64,000 nucleotides of DNA, from NCBI RefSeq assembly GCF_000378765.1, contig NZ_KB905342.1:868001-932000 (forward strand), written 5' to 3'. The notes below the pieces were generated by a model, which saw only the letters and a list, made by a program, of their open reading frames with translations, had not been told where the DNA came from and did no database searches. This DNA comes from Psychroflexus tropicus DSM 15496. Its GTDB lineage: Bacteria > Bacteroidota > Bacteroidia > Flavobacteriales > Flavobacteriaceae. How positions within the stretch are numbered: position 1 is the first letter of the stretch; every line of letters begins with the position of its first letter. Position numbers and translations under genes: made by a program. Of the stretch, positions 1 to 10,002 are shown in pieces.

Positions 1-109
1 GCATTGATTACCCCTGTTATCAAACTATATTTTCTCAATTTATCTTCAAAATGTTTCATCTTCATTTTTACATTAGAATTTTGGTTTTTTATTAAATATT
101 TTGGAAATA

Positions 110-793
110 CTACAATTCATTTAAGGCACGTTCCAATCGATTAAGCCTTAGGTTTCTTGTCTGGTTATTTATTGATTCAATAATGAGATCTTTCAATTGT
201 CTAAACATTTGTTGAGCATCTTGACTTTTCTCAATGCGATGTAAAGGTTTGTGATTATTGAGAACTTTCAATAACTCTATTTTAACTTCATTGTCATTTC
301 CTCTCAATACATTGGATCCAAATTGGGATAAAAGTTTATAGTTATTCAAGCCTTTTTTGTATGATCCACCATATAGGAAAGAAAGGATGAGTGATTTTTT
401 TTCAACACCTGATCTTTCAAAGGAACTTATCATTCTATTTATGACTTGATCTTCTACATTGTTGGGGTTGACTGATAGTAAAACCACCTCAAAAGCTGGA
501 GTAAGCGCAGAATCTTTGTCTTTTATAAAACGCTTTACAAAAGCTTCTAAAGTATCTTCATTGTATTTGTTGAAAAGTAATCTCATGCTCGCCATGTAAA
601 TATCCTTTTCAGTTCTTTCTAAAATATCTGGCCGATAAAACTTTCCATTACTGATTAAAAGGTCAAAATAAATTTTAATAAACCTACTTTTACTTTGGGT
701 TTCCTCTGAATCTACATAATTAGAAAGTGCTTCAGTCAACGAGGCGATGTAGGATAATTCATTCATGCTCATGCTTGTTTTTATTTTATGCAA
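110..793 (-). CDS. hypothetical protein, 227 aa
   Basis: I do not recognise the family. The protein looks soluble and alpha-helical, rich in Leu, Asn and Lys, with no signal peptide or membrane segment. The middle part (about residues 90-150) has repeated Leu/Ser helices that could be a HEAT-like repeat, but this is only an impression. Met 1, Met 8 and Met 10 are all possible starts. It lies outside the tRNA-Pro island and reads away from it. No neighbouring gene is close enough to suggest an operon. Confidence 0.6.
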   Translation of the reverse strand: MHKIKTSMSMNELSYIASLTEALSNYVDSEETQSKSRFIKIYFDLLISNGKFYRPDILERTEKDIYMASMRLLFNKYNEDTLEAFVKRFIKDKDSALTPAFEVVLLSVNPNNVEDQVINRMISSFERSGVEKKSLILSFLYGGSYKKGLNNYKLLSQFGSNVLRGNDNEVKIELLKVLNNHKPLHRIEKSQDAQQMFRQLKDLIIESINNQTRNLRLNRLERALNEL

Positions 794-1201
794 AACTAGA
801 CTTAGACTAAGACGAAACGTGTCGTAGAAAGATTTGTGTTTAAGAATAAAAATGATATTAAAAGAGTCAGGGATTTAAGGGAAGGATTGAATGCTGTAGG
901 CTCCCTCTTAAATAGGACAGTCAATAATTCGAAGTTATTAACTTTAAATACAAACTATTAATATGAGAACAGGGGATTAAGTGAAAGTCTTATCATCAAA
1001 GCTCTTAAATCAAATAAACTAGAAAGTGTTGTAAAAAAAGTCAACACCTTCCGATATATAAGTTCATGAATATGGTTGATGTAGAAGACTAGAATTAAAA
1101 AAAGAGTATTCTGAGTTTAGAAGGGATCGGATAAGTACAACTTTATTTTACTTAACCTTAATTATTATATAAATTATAATCGGGGAAGAAAAGCGAAAAT
1201 C
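794..1201. other. intergenic stretch without recognised gene
   Basis: About 400 bases that are AT-rich and stop-rich in most frames. One plus-strand frame (about 808-957) stays open for roughly 50 codons but has no start codon and no recognisable protein family. I see no RNA gene. It may be decayed material at the edge of a neighbouring mobile element. Confidence 0.4.
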
Positions 1202-1218
1202 TGTCCGCAATATGTCCG
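1202..1218 (+). repeat. TGTCCG pair, possible arm-type site of a neighbouring element
   Basis: The hexamer TGTCCG occurs twice, 11 bp apart, just left of a terminator hairpin and the left att copy. Its layout (paired hexamers one helical turn apart, then hairpin, then att core) parallels the right end of the main island. That suggests the DNA left of 1254 is the end of another element that used the same tRNA site. This is inference only. Confidence 0.35.
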
Positions 1219-1226
1219 AAAATAAG

Positions 1227-1253
1227 AAAAGCCACTGATTATCAGTGGCTTTT
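1227..1253. terminator. bidirectional hairpin terminator next to left att copy
   Basis: A perfect 12-bp stem (AAAAGCCACTGA / TCAGTGGCTTTT) around a 3-nt loop. Read on the minus strand it would follow the tRNA-Pro 3' end directly. It could therefore be the original tRNA terminator, displaced here when the island inserted, or the end of a tandem element. Confidence 0.7.
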
Positions 1254-1268
1254 GTCGGGGTGGCAGGA
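1254..1268. repeat. left attachment-site copy (3' end of tRNA-Pro)
   Basis: The 15-mer GTCGGGGTGGCAGGA is identical to positions 48883-48897, which contain the discriminator base, acceptor 3' strand and start of the T arm of tRNA-Pro. A short repeat of the tRNA 3' end at the far side of an island is the classic scar of tyrosine-recombinase integration. Similarity stops after one mismatch at 1269. Confidence 0.85.
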
Positions 1269-1327
1269 GTTTTATGTAACTCACTGATCCCCATAATATT
1301 GAGACCTTGTACTTTAAATTCTGGATA

Positions 1328-1346
1328 TATTCACCGAATCCTTCAC
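1328..1346 (+). repeat. arm-type integrase site candidate, left end
   Basis: TATTCACCGAATCCTTCAC matches 48761-48779 at 18 of 19 positions in the same orientation. Each copy holds two TTCAC units about 12 bp apart. The two copies sit just inside the two island ends, which suits arm-type binding sites of the island integrase. Function is inferred from position. Confidence 0.55.
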
Positions 1347-1929
1347 TAAACTAAAAAGAACGTAAAAATTCATACGAATTGATCATCTTTAACGCCATAA
1401 ATATAGTAAAATAATTAAACAAACCTCTTACTCATTTTGTCGTGTATTAATTATTCATTTTTACATTGAGTAGATCTATATGAGTTTACCAAAAAATCAA
1501 GATTTTTTACTTTTCCCAGAGCCATCGCATTACCTTTTGTTGCTTTTTCATGTTCAAGTTTTGAAATTAATAAGGAGCTATAAATAGAGTATCAGTTTAT
1601 GCGCTCCAGTTCATTTCAAAGCTTGTTTTTTTAGCATCAAAAGGGGAGGTGATGTATGAAGAAGTTTGAAATAGATTGCCTGAAATCCTGATCGATATGT
1701 TTTAGTTCATGCTAAGCGGACTTGAGTTACAAAGCTTTGAAAAAAAATTATTAATACAACATCAAAGCTTTTTAGCTTATGTCCAAAACCATTTGTAATG
1801 AACCTCTTTTGCTGTTTCCGAAGTTGTCGGGTGAAGCTTTAGTGGAGCGGAAGTGGATGTGGTGAGTGAAATCTGACACACTAGAACTTTTTAATTTAAA
1901 TTTTCTTTTTTTCACTAAACAAACGTTAA
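1347..1929. other. gene-free left end of the island
   Basis: About 580 bases with short broken frames only. The part around 1620-1860 contains scattered codon-like stretches in several frames and may be remnants of a transposase or RHS tip, but nothing can be named. No tRNA or structured RNA was recognised. Confidence 0.4.
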
Positions 1930-1997
1930 GTACGGTTTTCCCGTAACAAATGTACGGTTAAACAGTAATCAGGTTTTAATTTTTACCTTTAAATTTG
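1930..1997 (+). promoter_or_regulatory. probable promoter region of the first RHS pair
   Basis: TAAATTTG at 1990-1997 matches the Bacteroidota -7 consensus TAnnTTTG exactly and lies 22 bp before the ATG at 2020. A clear -33 TTG is not visible. Upstream, GTACGGTT occurs twice (1930-1937 and 1952-1959), 22 bp or two helical turns apart, so an activator could bind here. Confidence 0.5.
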
Positions 1998-2019
1998 TTA
2001 AATATTTTAAAATTGACTT

Positions 2020-5000
2020 ATGAAAAATTATCAAAATATCTATATTTTATGTTTGTTTTTTTATTTTAATGTAATAAATTCTCAAGAATTAGCGCTTCCA
2101 AAAAACATTCAATCTCCCGTTGCTACTTCTTTAGGAGAATTTGGGGATGTAGGGGTTAGTTATTATACTGGCTCCCCAAATATTAAAATACCACTTTATA
2201 ATATTAAAAATTATGATATTCCATTAGACATTTATTTGAGTTACAATAGTAAAGGTGTAAGAGTGAACGATATGCCAGGTTGGGTTGGTCAAAATTGGTC
2301 ACTACAGTCAGGTGGTTTAGTCACAAGAATGGTAAAAGGGAGGGTATCTGATGAATACTATGTTCCTTCTAGTGGATATGCGCTTGGTGATTTTTATGGA
2401 TTTTTACATCCTGAAAGTCGAAGTCTCTTAAATGTTTCAAACTGGAATGATAGCTCATACATGGAGTATTTATGGTCTATGATGAGGTTTAACGGTAATG
2501 TTAATAATCAAAAAAACAGAGAATACGGCCCTGACATATTTACATTCAATTTCATGGGCTATACTGGAAAATTTTTTATGGGTGAAGATGGAGAATGGAA
2601 AGTTTCAAGTAATTCAAATATAAAAGTTATAATCGAACAATCTGACAATAGATTTCCATTTAACGAGTCGAGAGTTCCTTTCAATCTAGAAATCGATATC
2701 CCTCATAGAAAATCAGACGCCTCCAAACAAATATACAAGATAACTTTAATCGACGATAACGGAATTAATTACATTTTCGGGAACACTGATTCGAGTATTG
2801 AGTACAGTGTTCCTTTTCATGTTTCTATTCCTGCTAGATGGACAGCTAATAGTTGGTATTTAACAGAAGTTCGTGATAGATTTGGTAAACAAATTTATTC
2901 TTTTGAGTACGAAAGAGAAGACTATATAGCCTCTTTTTATCATTTTAAAAACTTTAATGTTTTTAAAGCAGTTGATAGTGGATCTGATCCTTTTGATTAT
3001 AGTTGTTTTTATTCTGGTGGTCAATATTTTAGTTACAATGGAGATCTTATATCTGCTGTTTATTTGAGCAAATTGAAAACACTTGATGGTGATATAGATT
3101 TTGAAAGAGAGAAGTCAAAAGGTTTAAATTATTTGAGTGACTCAAATATGTATCATATTATTAAGGGGGTCAATAATCAGTTTATGAATAATGATAATAG
3201 ATATCACTATGGTTATTTGTTGCCATATAGTAATCACGAAGACATAATTCCTAAATTAGATAATTGGCAAAAATTAACAAAAATAAGTGGTTTAGGTAAA
3301 ACAGTTAATTTAGAATATAATGATTCTAGTGCTATTCCAGCAGATAATGATAGGTTAAACCTTGAGAAGGTAAGCTTTTGGGATAAAGAATTTAGGTTAG
3401 AATATGAGGGTTTTAGTGAACTACCAGATTTATTATCTACAGCTGTAGATCATTGGGGTTATTTTGATGGAACACCTTGGGTATATTCTTACACTAATTT
3501 GAATTCTCATTTTAACTCAAGACGGACCCATAGTTTGAACGTAAAAAAAGGGATGTTAAAAAAGATAGTATACCCTACTCAAGGTTATACAGAATTCGAG
3601 TGGGAGGCTAATAGTTTCAACAGATATGTGTCTGATGATAAATCTTCACTTATGTCAACACCGAATACCTTGGCTGGCGGTGTCAGAATAAAATTAATCA
3701 AAGATCATGATGGTAGTCAGTATAATAATATTAGAGAATTTAAATACGTTAAAGATTATGATATAGATTCCAGCTCCTCTTTTCAAAGCGGCATAGCTGA
3801 AAACCTTCCAAAGCATTATTGGTTGGATTTTGCTACCAATGCATCAAACGAACCAAATTATACTTTATATGAAGATATATTTAGTACCAACCCTATACTT
3901 CCAGTTTCAAATCAACTTGGATACCACATAGGTTATTCAGAGGTAGTTGAAATTTTTCAAAATGGTGCTTTTAACATTTATGAATATACTGCGAATGACT
4001 TATCTGAATACCGAGATGAATTTATGCCAATTGCCTCTCACCCAACACCTTCTCCATATACTAATTTTAATGATAGAAGTATGCTTAGAGGTAAGTTGAA
4101 AAAATTAACTTATTTTAACTCTGAAGCAGATGAAGTTAAAAAAATTGAGAACACTTACGATTTATCAAATTCAAATTTTGTAAAAAGTGTATTTGTAAGT
4201 TTTAAAGGGTGTCATAATAATCCTGGGGTTGGATTTTTGAAAGCAGATGTTCAGAAAATCTTTTACTTCAATCATAATAAAATCAAGACTAAAAACTTTT
4301 CTAAAGATGGTGACAATCAATTGATTTCATATACCGAATATGAGTATGAAGATTTTCCTAATCCAATTCAAACTATTGGTAGCCAATTTTTAAGATCAAA
4401 GAAGATAAATATCTACGGGTTTGATAATAGTCCTTTAGAGCAATTTTATCTAGAAGAATACACTTATACGTTTGATAAAAACAATAGTATTTATAATGAA
4501 TTAGTGGATCAAAATAAAATGGCACTAATACAAACGGATATTCGTAAAAATAACAATAATTTAGAAAGCTCTAGTATTGATTTTAAAATTAATGAAGGTA
4601 TAATATTACCTTGGAAATACTACAATACAAAAATCCCTCATCTAGAAACGACAACTTTTGTTATTGATTCATATAATAACAAGCAACTTATTGAGAGAGC
4701 TCATAAACCTGGTGGTGCTCATTTTTACTATGCTTATGATGGTGATAAATTAGCTTTTGAGGTCAAAGGACCAAATCATGAAACTTTTAATTTTTTACTT
4801 TCAAAACTAAACTCTACTATAAATAATAAAAATTTAAATATTAATCTTAGGGCAGAAGCTGTAAGAAGTGTAATTGATTTTTATCCAAATCATTCAATTA
4901 CAGGATATACTTATAATCAAAGAGGTTTGATCTCGAGCAAAACTGATCCTAATGGTATTACTCAATTTTACGATTATAGGTGGGATAAACTCATAAACAT

Positions 5001-5058
5001 TAAGGATAATGATAACAACATTGTAGAACAATTTATTTATAACATAAAATCTAATTAA
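2020..5058 (+). CDS. RHS/YD-repeat shell protein, N-terminal half (TcB/SpvB-like)
   Basis: A secreted 1012-aa protein. Residues 1-22 are a Sec signal peptide ending NSQ. The part after it resembles the SpvB/TcB-like start of Bacteroidota RHS proteins, including GWVGQNWSLQSGG near residue 88. The long beta-rich middle carries degenerate YD motifs, and the last 55 residues hold clear ones (YTYNQRG, DPNG). It has no RHS core or toxin tip; those lie in the next gene, 4 bp downstream. The two proteins look like halves of one RHS cage, comparable in layout to TcB and TcC. Similar pairs are common in Bacteroidota, but the exact assembly is not known to me. Confidence 0.75.
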   Translation: MKNYQNIYILCLFFYFNVINSQELALPKNIQSPVATSLGEFGDVGVSYYTGSPNIKIPLYNIKNYDIPLDIYLSYNSKGVRVNDMPGWVGQNWSLQSGGLVTRMVKGRVSDEYYVPSSGYALGDFYGFLHPESRSLLNVSNWNDSSYMEYLWSMMRFNGNVNNQKNREYGPDIFTFNFMGYTGKFFMGEDGEWKVSSNSNIKVIIEQSDNRFPFNESRVPFNLEIDIPHRKSDASKQIYKITLIDDNGINYIFGNTDSSIEYSVPFHVSIPARWTANSWYLTEVRDRFGKQIYSFEYEREDYIASFYHFKNFNVFKAVDSGSDPFDYSCFYSGGQYFSYNGDLISAVYLSKLKTLDGDIDFEREKSKGLNYLSDSNMYHIIKGVNNQFMNNDNRYHYGYLLPYSNHEDIIPKLDNWQKLTKISGLGKTVNLEYNDSSAIPADNDRLNLEKVSFWDKEFRLEYEGFSELPDLLSTAVDHWGYFDGTPWVYSYTNLNSHFNSRRTHSLNVKKGMLKKIVYPTQGYTEFEWEANSFNRYVSDDKSSLMSTPNTLAGGVRIKLIKDHDGSQYNNIREFKYVKDYDIDSSSSFQSGIAENLPKHYWLDFATNASNEPNYTLYEDIFSTNPILPVSNQLGYHIGYSEVVEIFQNGAFNIYEYTANDLSEYRDEFMPIASHPTPSPYTNFNDRSMLRGKLKKLTYFNSEADEVKKIENTYDLSNSNFVKSVFVSFKGCHNNPGVGFLKADVQKIFYFNHNKIKTKNFSKDGDNQLISYTEYEYEDFPNPIQTIGSQFLRSKKINIYGFDNSPLEQFYLEEYTYTFDKNNSIYNELVDQNKMALIQTDIRKNNNNLESSSIDFKINEGIILPWKYYNTKIPHLETTTFVIDSYNNKQLIERAHKPGGAHFYYAYDGDKLAFEVKGPNHETFNFLLSKLNSTINNKNLNINLRAEAVRSVIDFYPNHSITGYTYNQRGLISSKTDPNGITQFYDYRWDKLINIKDNDNNIVEQFIYNIKSN

Positions 5059-5062
5059 AATC

Positions 5063-8000
5063 ATGATTAAATTAACCTACATAATATTATTTTTAATCTT
5101 TATAATAGAATCTAATATTTGTGTTGCTCAAAATTGGCCTACATATGTAGAAACAATTCCAAGGTCAGCTATAACAAATACTTCAGGCGGAGGAAGTTTT
5201 AGATTGAATATAAGCGAAAATTCATTAAGAATCTCAGGTAGTGCTGGCTTTGGTATTACACTTTTGAACGTAGGAAAGGTATATCAATTTGGAACTTCTT
5301 TCAATATACCTGATTCATATATAGGCAATTTTAAGGATCGATCTGGACAAAATTCGAATTATGAAGTATATATTGAAGATAACTGGTTAAAAATCAATGC
5401 TATGTCTCCTAGCATGATTGATTACGTTTCTATAGATGTCACAATTACATTACCCGATTTTGACCAGGATTATATTCCACCTACTCAAGTCTCTCCAGAC
5501 TTTGATAGAAATTTTATATTAAGTATTAAACCTTTAACTGAATACATATCAAGTCCTTACAATACAGATAGTAATAATCAAAACAGTTTTTTACTTAAGA
5601 ATAAGGTAAATGCAACTGTAAAATATTTTGATGATCTTAATAGGAAAATTCAGACAAATTGGGTTTCAAATACCCCTCTGCAAAATGATATAATTAAACA
5701 TCATAGCTACGATGTAGTTGGAAGGTTGAATAAAGATTTTTTACCTTATCCATCTATAATTCAATCAAATGGTGATTTTGTTGATGATCCTTTAGATAAT
5801 TCTATTTCTTATTATTCTTCAAATTTTACCGAAGACTTTCAAAATACGACAAACCCATATTCAGAAATAAAGTATGAAAATTCTGTTCTAAATAGAGTAT
5901 TAGAACAAGGTTCTCCTGGCGAAGACTGGCAAGTAGATTTTGAGAGTGATTACGACCATACAATTAAGTTTGACTACCAGGTCAATAAATCAGTCGATGC
6001 AGTTAAGCGATTTGAAGTAGTATTTGATAGCAACAATTCTACAGTTGATCATAGTCTAAAGTATGTAGGAAACTATGCAGCTGCACAACTTTATAAATTG
6101 ATTACTAAGGATGAAAACTGGCAGCCAGGCGATAATAAGAACCATACCACAGCAGAATACAAAAATAAATTAGGCCAGATCGTTTTAAAACGGACATACA
6201 ATCCTAATGATGCTGGTGTGACCATATCACACGATACCTATTATATCTACGATGATTATGGTAATCTGTCTTATGTATTATCACCAGAAGCGAGTAGTTT
6301 TGTGTCGTCTACGCCAGGATTAACAGTATCTAGTAATGTCATTAAAAAGCTAGGCTATTACTACGGGTATGACCAGCGTAATAATTTGGTCAAGAAGCAA
6401 ATACCAGGGAAAGAGGCAGAGTATATTATTTATGATAAACTCAACCGCCCTATCTTGAGACAAGATGGGAACTTGAGGGATAATAACACCAATTCTGAAA
6501 AATGGATGTTCACTAAATATGATATATTCGATAGAATAATTTATACAGGAATTTGGACTTCAATTATTCCAGTAGATATAGAATTTTTACAATATCAATT
6601 TTATAATAATCCTAATCTAATACATTACGAAGAAAAAGATTCAACAGGAGGATTTGTTTCAGGTGGCACATTAGTAAACTATACCAAGAATGCTTTTCCA
6701 ACATCAAATATTGAGGTGCTTTCTGTTAATTATTTTGATGATTATAATTTCAACAAAGAGGGGTTAACAACAGAATCTTCTCCTTTATACAATGTTGAAG
6801 GTTTCTCAGATCGAACTAAAACTTTAGAAACGGGAAGTTTTGTAAAAGTATTGGATACGGACAAGTGGGTTATAAATGTTATAAAATACGACAAGAGGTC
6901 TAGACCGATTTACATGCATTCTAAAAATGAGTATCTAGAATCAGAAGATATAACACACATTAAGCTTGATTTTATAGGACTAACTTTAGAGACTAATTCT
7001 AAACATATTAAAAACAATTCAGGAACTATAGTGATAGTAGACAAATATAATTATGACCACGCTCAACGACTGCTCAAACAAATACAGCGTGTCAATGATC
7101 AGCCAGAAGAGCTAATCGTATTTAATAAGTACGACGAGTTAGGACAGCTGGTAGAGAAGAAAGTAGGGGGGAGCGATGCTAGTGAAAATAATTATAGTTT
7201 AGTCACTGCCTTACAAACCATTGATTATGATTATAACATCCGTGGTTGGTTGAAAAGCATAAATGATCCTTCTGTAAATGATGCTGAAAAGCTCTTTGCT
7301 TTTGGAATCAATTATAATGACCCTACTCAACCTGGTAATGAGTTGTACAATGGAAACATTAGTGAGACGCATTGGAGAACACAAAGTGAATCCCAAATAA
7401 AAAGAATGTACAGTTATGAGTACGATGCTTTAAATAGAATCACCAACGCCAATAGCTGGAATACAAATTATAACTTAGTAAATGTAGGCTACGATAAGAA
7501 TGGTAATATAACTGGATTAAGCCGAACTGGTGAAATAACCACAAACAGTTTTGGTACTATTGATAATCTTACTTATACTTATATGCCTGGCACAAACCAA
7601 CTAAAAACTGTAGTGGATAACAGTGGCCAGCCAGAAGGCTTTAATCAAAAATTTACGGGGAGTGAAGCATATACTTATGACGGTAATGGTAATATGACTA
7701 AAGACGAAAATAAAGATATTACCAAAATTGAATATAATCATTTAAATTTACCTGCAAGAATAGTATTTGAATCAATAAACGGAAATGGTAGATTTATAGA
7801 GTATATTTATGATGCTAATGGATTCAAAATAGAAAAAAATATTGTTAACCAAGAATCTAATGATATAATGTCTTGGAATGTAATAAATTCTACACAATAT
7901 GCTGGCAATTTTATTTACAACCGGCAGCAGGGATTTAATACTGATAGTGGGTCACAATTACAGTTTTTCAATCATTCAGAAGGTTATGTCGAGCAAAAAA

Positions 8001-9622
8001 GTTTTGGATTTAATGATCCTCCAATCGAAGAAATGCAAGATTTAAATGAGAATTCAAATTTAACCAACACAAATAATGGAGGATTCGACTACATCTATCA
8101 ATACAAAGACCACTTAGGGAACATCAGGTTGAGTTATAAAAATGTTGATTCTGAAGAAGAAATACTCACAGAAGTTTTTTACGATGATTTTGAGTCAGCA
8201 AGTGGATGGGATGGGAGTGGAGCAAGTTGGGGGTGGTCTGTGAATGAATTTGATAGTTCATTTACCTATGAAGGAAACTTTTCGGCAAGAATTGATCCAC
8301 ATGATCACTGGGAGAAAGTAGCCCATAGTAATGAGTGGATACAAATTAATAATAAACAGGCAACCGATTATATCATTTCTGGATGGGTCTTTTTAGAAAA
8401 TGTATCATTCAATAAAGCTCAATTCTTTTTATTGATGAAAGAAGAAGGAGAAACAGGTTACAATACAGAATTTGATTATGTTGAAACATTTAACAGAGGA
8501 AGCTGGGTAAAGATGGAAAAAAGAATAAGCGTACCTTCAAACATTGTTGAACTAAATTTTAGGATTGACAATGACAGAGCTGGGAGTGTTTGGTTTGATA
8601 ATCTTAAAATTGAAAGAGTAGACAATTCTTTTCTGCAGATCGTTGAAGAAAAGAATTACTATCCTTTTGGACTTGAACACAAAGGGTACAATAATGTAAG
8701 TTTAGCAGAGCATCCTTATGGTTTTAACGGGAAGGAGGAACAAAATGAACTCGGTTTAGAGTGGCTGGATTTTGGAGCAAGGAATTATGATGCAAGCTTA
8801 GGCAGATGGATGAATTTAGACCCTCTTGCTGAAATGATGAGAAGACATTCTCCTTATAACTATGCTTTTGATAATCCTATTTTCTTTGTTGATCCTGATG
8901 GAAGAGCACCTGAAGCATCACAAACCGCTAATGTATATTACGATTGGGATGAAGGTGGTTATAGAACTCAGGAAGGAAAGGAGGCAACACATGAGCAAGC
9001 TATGTTTGAACAAATTGGCAATGATCTTGCCAATATGGACACTAGCCTGGATAATGGCGGAGGAAATTGCCCGTCATGTCTTTCTCCAACTAACTTTGGT
9101 CCACCATCTGTGTTTAGTGAGGATGTTGGATTAAGTGATGATGCTAAAAATAGTTTAGGAAATAAAATTCCGAATTATGTTTCCAAAGCAATATTATCTA
9201 CAAAGCCAGTCGCATATTCATTAGAAATCACTGGTGCAGCAGAAGCCATTGGAGCTTCTTCAATGTCTCCTTGGGGAGGTATTTTTATAAGCAGAGGCCC
9301 TGATATTGGGAACTACAAGAATTTTACCTCATTAGGTTTAGGTGCAGGTTGGATTAGTGCTAGTGCTATGGCCGTTGGATATAAATATTATTATTTTGGT
9401 GATGTTAGAAACTTCAGTATGAAAACATTAGAAGGATGGGGGAATAACCTTAGTTTATCAGCCGATGCTGGGGCTGCTGTTGGACTTAACATGAGCTGGG
9501 TTGAAAACCCTAATGCGCCAGGTGAATATCTAATCGGAGTTGGGGCAGGATTAGGAGTTGGAGTTGGTCCAACTATTATATCTGGACAATATACACGACA
9601 AATGAATGAAATACATTGGTAA
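5063..9622 (+). CDS. RHS repeat-associated core protein with variable C-terminal tip
   Basis: 1519 aa with a Sec signal peptide (residues 1-23, ending VAQ). A DUF6443-like region starts near residue 150, followed by many YD repeats. A jelly-roll/carbohydrate-binding-like insert lies at about 1040-1180 (DDFESASGW). The RHS core runs from YYPFGLEHKGY near 1198 through GRWMNLDPL to DPDG near 1276. The last roughly 243 residues are the variable tip. The tip contains a CPSC pair and then Gly/Ala-rich alternating segments that look like membrane-active beta strands or hairpins. No known toxin motif is visible. A small membrane protein overlaps its stop codon and is the candidate immunity gene. Confidence 0.8.
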   Translation: MIKLTYIILFLIFIIESNICVAQNWPTYVETIPRSAITNTSGGGSFRLNISENSLRISGSAGFGITLLNVGKVYQFGTSFNIPDSYIGNFKDRSGQNSNYEVYIEDNWLKINAMSPSMIDYVSIDVTITLPDFDQDYIPPTQVSPDFDRNFILSIKPLTEYISSPYNTDSNNQNSFLLKNKVNATVKYFDDLNRKIQTNWVSNTPLQNDIIKHHSYDVVGRLNKDFLPYPSIIQSNGDFVDDPLDNSISYYSSNFTEDFQNTTNPYSEIKYENSVLNRVLEQGSPGEDWQVDFESDYDHTIKFDYQVNKSVDAVKRFEVVFDSNNSTVDHSLKYVGNYAAAQLYKLITKDENWQPGDNKNHTTAEYKNKLGQIVLKRTYNPNDAGVTISHDTYYIYDDYGNLSYVLSPEASSFVSSTPGLTVSSNVIKKLGYYYGYDQRNNLVKKQIPGKEAEYIIYDKLNRPILRQDGNLRDNNTNSEKWMFTKYDIFDRIIYTGIWTSIIPVDIEFLQYQFYNNPNLIHYEEKDSTGGFVSGGTLVNYTKNAFPTSNIEVLSVNYFDDYNFNKEGLTTESSPLYNVEGFSDRTKTLETGSFVKVLDTDKWVINVIKYDKRSRPIYMHSKNEYLESEDITHIKLDFIGLTLETNSKHIKNNSGTIVIVDKYNYDHAQRLLKQIQRVNDQPEELIVFNKYDELGQLVEKKVGGSDASENNYSLVTALQTIDYDYNIRGWLKSINDPSVNDAEKLFAFGINYNDPTQPGNELYNGNISETHWRTQSESQIKRMYSYEYDALNRITNANSWNTNYNLVNVGYDKNGNITGLSRTGEITTNSFGTIDNLTYTYMPGTNQLKTVVDNSGQPEGFNQKFTGSEAYTYDGNGNMTKDENKDITKIEYNHLNLPARIVFESINGNGRFIEYIYDANGFKIEKNIVNQESNDIMSWNVINSTQYAGNFIYNRQQGFNTDSGSQLQFFNHSEGYVEQKSFGFNDPPIEEMQDLNENSNLTNTNNGGFDYIYQYKDHLGNIRLSYKNVDSEEEILTEVFYDDFESASGWDGSGASWGWSVNEFDSSFTYEGNFSARIDPHDHWEKVAHSNEWIQINNKQATDYIISGWVFLENVSFNKAQFFLLMKEEGETGYNTEFDYVETFNRGSWVKMEKRISVPSNIVELNFRIDNDRAGSVWFDNLKIERVDNSFLQIVEEKNYYPFGLEHKGYNNVSLAEHPYGFNGKEEQNELGLEWLDFGARNYDASLGRWMNLDPLAEMMRRHSPYNYAFDNPIFFVDPDGRAPEASQTANVYYDWDEGGYRTQEGKEATHEQAMFEQIGNDLANMDTSLDNGGGNCPSCLSPTNFGPPSVFSEDVGLSDDAKNSLGNKIPNYVSKAILSTKPVAYSLEITGAAEAIGASSMSPWGGIFISRGPDIGNYKNFTSLGLGAGWISASAMAVGYKYYYFGDVRNFSMKTLEGWGNNLSLSADAGAAVGLNMSWVENPNAPGEYLIGVGAGLGVGVGPTIISGQYTRQMNEIHW

Positions 9623-10002
9623 TGAAAAAAAAAATCAAAATATCGGGAATTATATTTTGTATGGGATTGATAATTGTTTTAATAATTTACTTTACTATAA
9701 AAGACTCAAATGAGATAAAAAATTTATATAATGAATATAAATTAGTTGATAAAAAATACAAAATAGAAGGTAAAATAGATAATTTATTGGTAAATAAGGG
9801 TGTTTGCTTTGTAACTATAGATTCAAAAAAAATATTATTCAAAACTTCTGCCAATTTCATGTATGATGACGTTTACTTAGACATGGTTTTAGAAATAGGC
9901 GATCATATAAAGAAAAATTCTAATTCTGATACGTTAATAATCACAAAGAATAATAAAGAATATTATTTTAAAATAGGGGAATTTATTAATAATGAATATT
10001 AA
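9622..10002 (+). CDS. small membrane-anchored protein, candidate RHS immunity
   Basis: The ATG at 9622 overlaps the stop of the RHS gene by one base (TAATG), which supports translational coupling and this start over an in-frame TTG at 9616. The 126-aa product has one N-terminal membrane helix (about residues 8-26) and a small, lysine-rich, beta-like outer domain. No lipobox is present. Position directly after a polymorphic RHS tip and envelope location are what one expects of an immunity protein, but no family is recognised. Confidence 0.6.
   Translation: MKKKIKISGIIFCMGLIIVLIIYFTIKDSNEIKNLYNEYKLVDKKYKIEGKIDNLLVNKGVCFVTIDSKKILFKTSANFMYDDVYLDMVLEIGDHIKKNSNSDTLIITKNNKEYYFKIGEFINNEY

Noticed and set aside
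8862-9134. 90-aa plus-strand frame inside the first RHS core gene
   Set aside because: Shifted frame over the RHS tip with no own start context; the RHS frame is continuous here.
9616-9621. TTG start for the small protein after the first RHS
   Set aside because: The ATG at 9622 overlaps the stop codon of the RHS gene in the usual TAATG form and is a better start.
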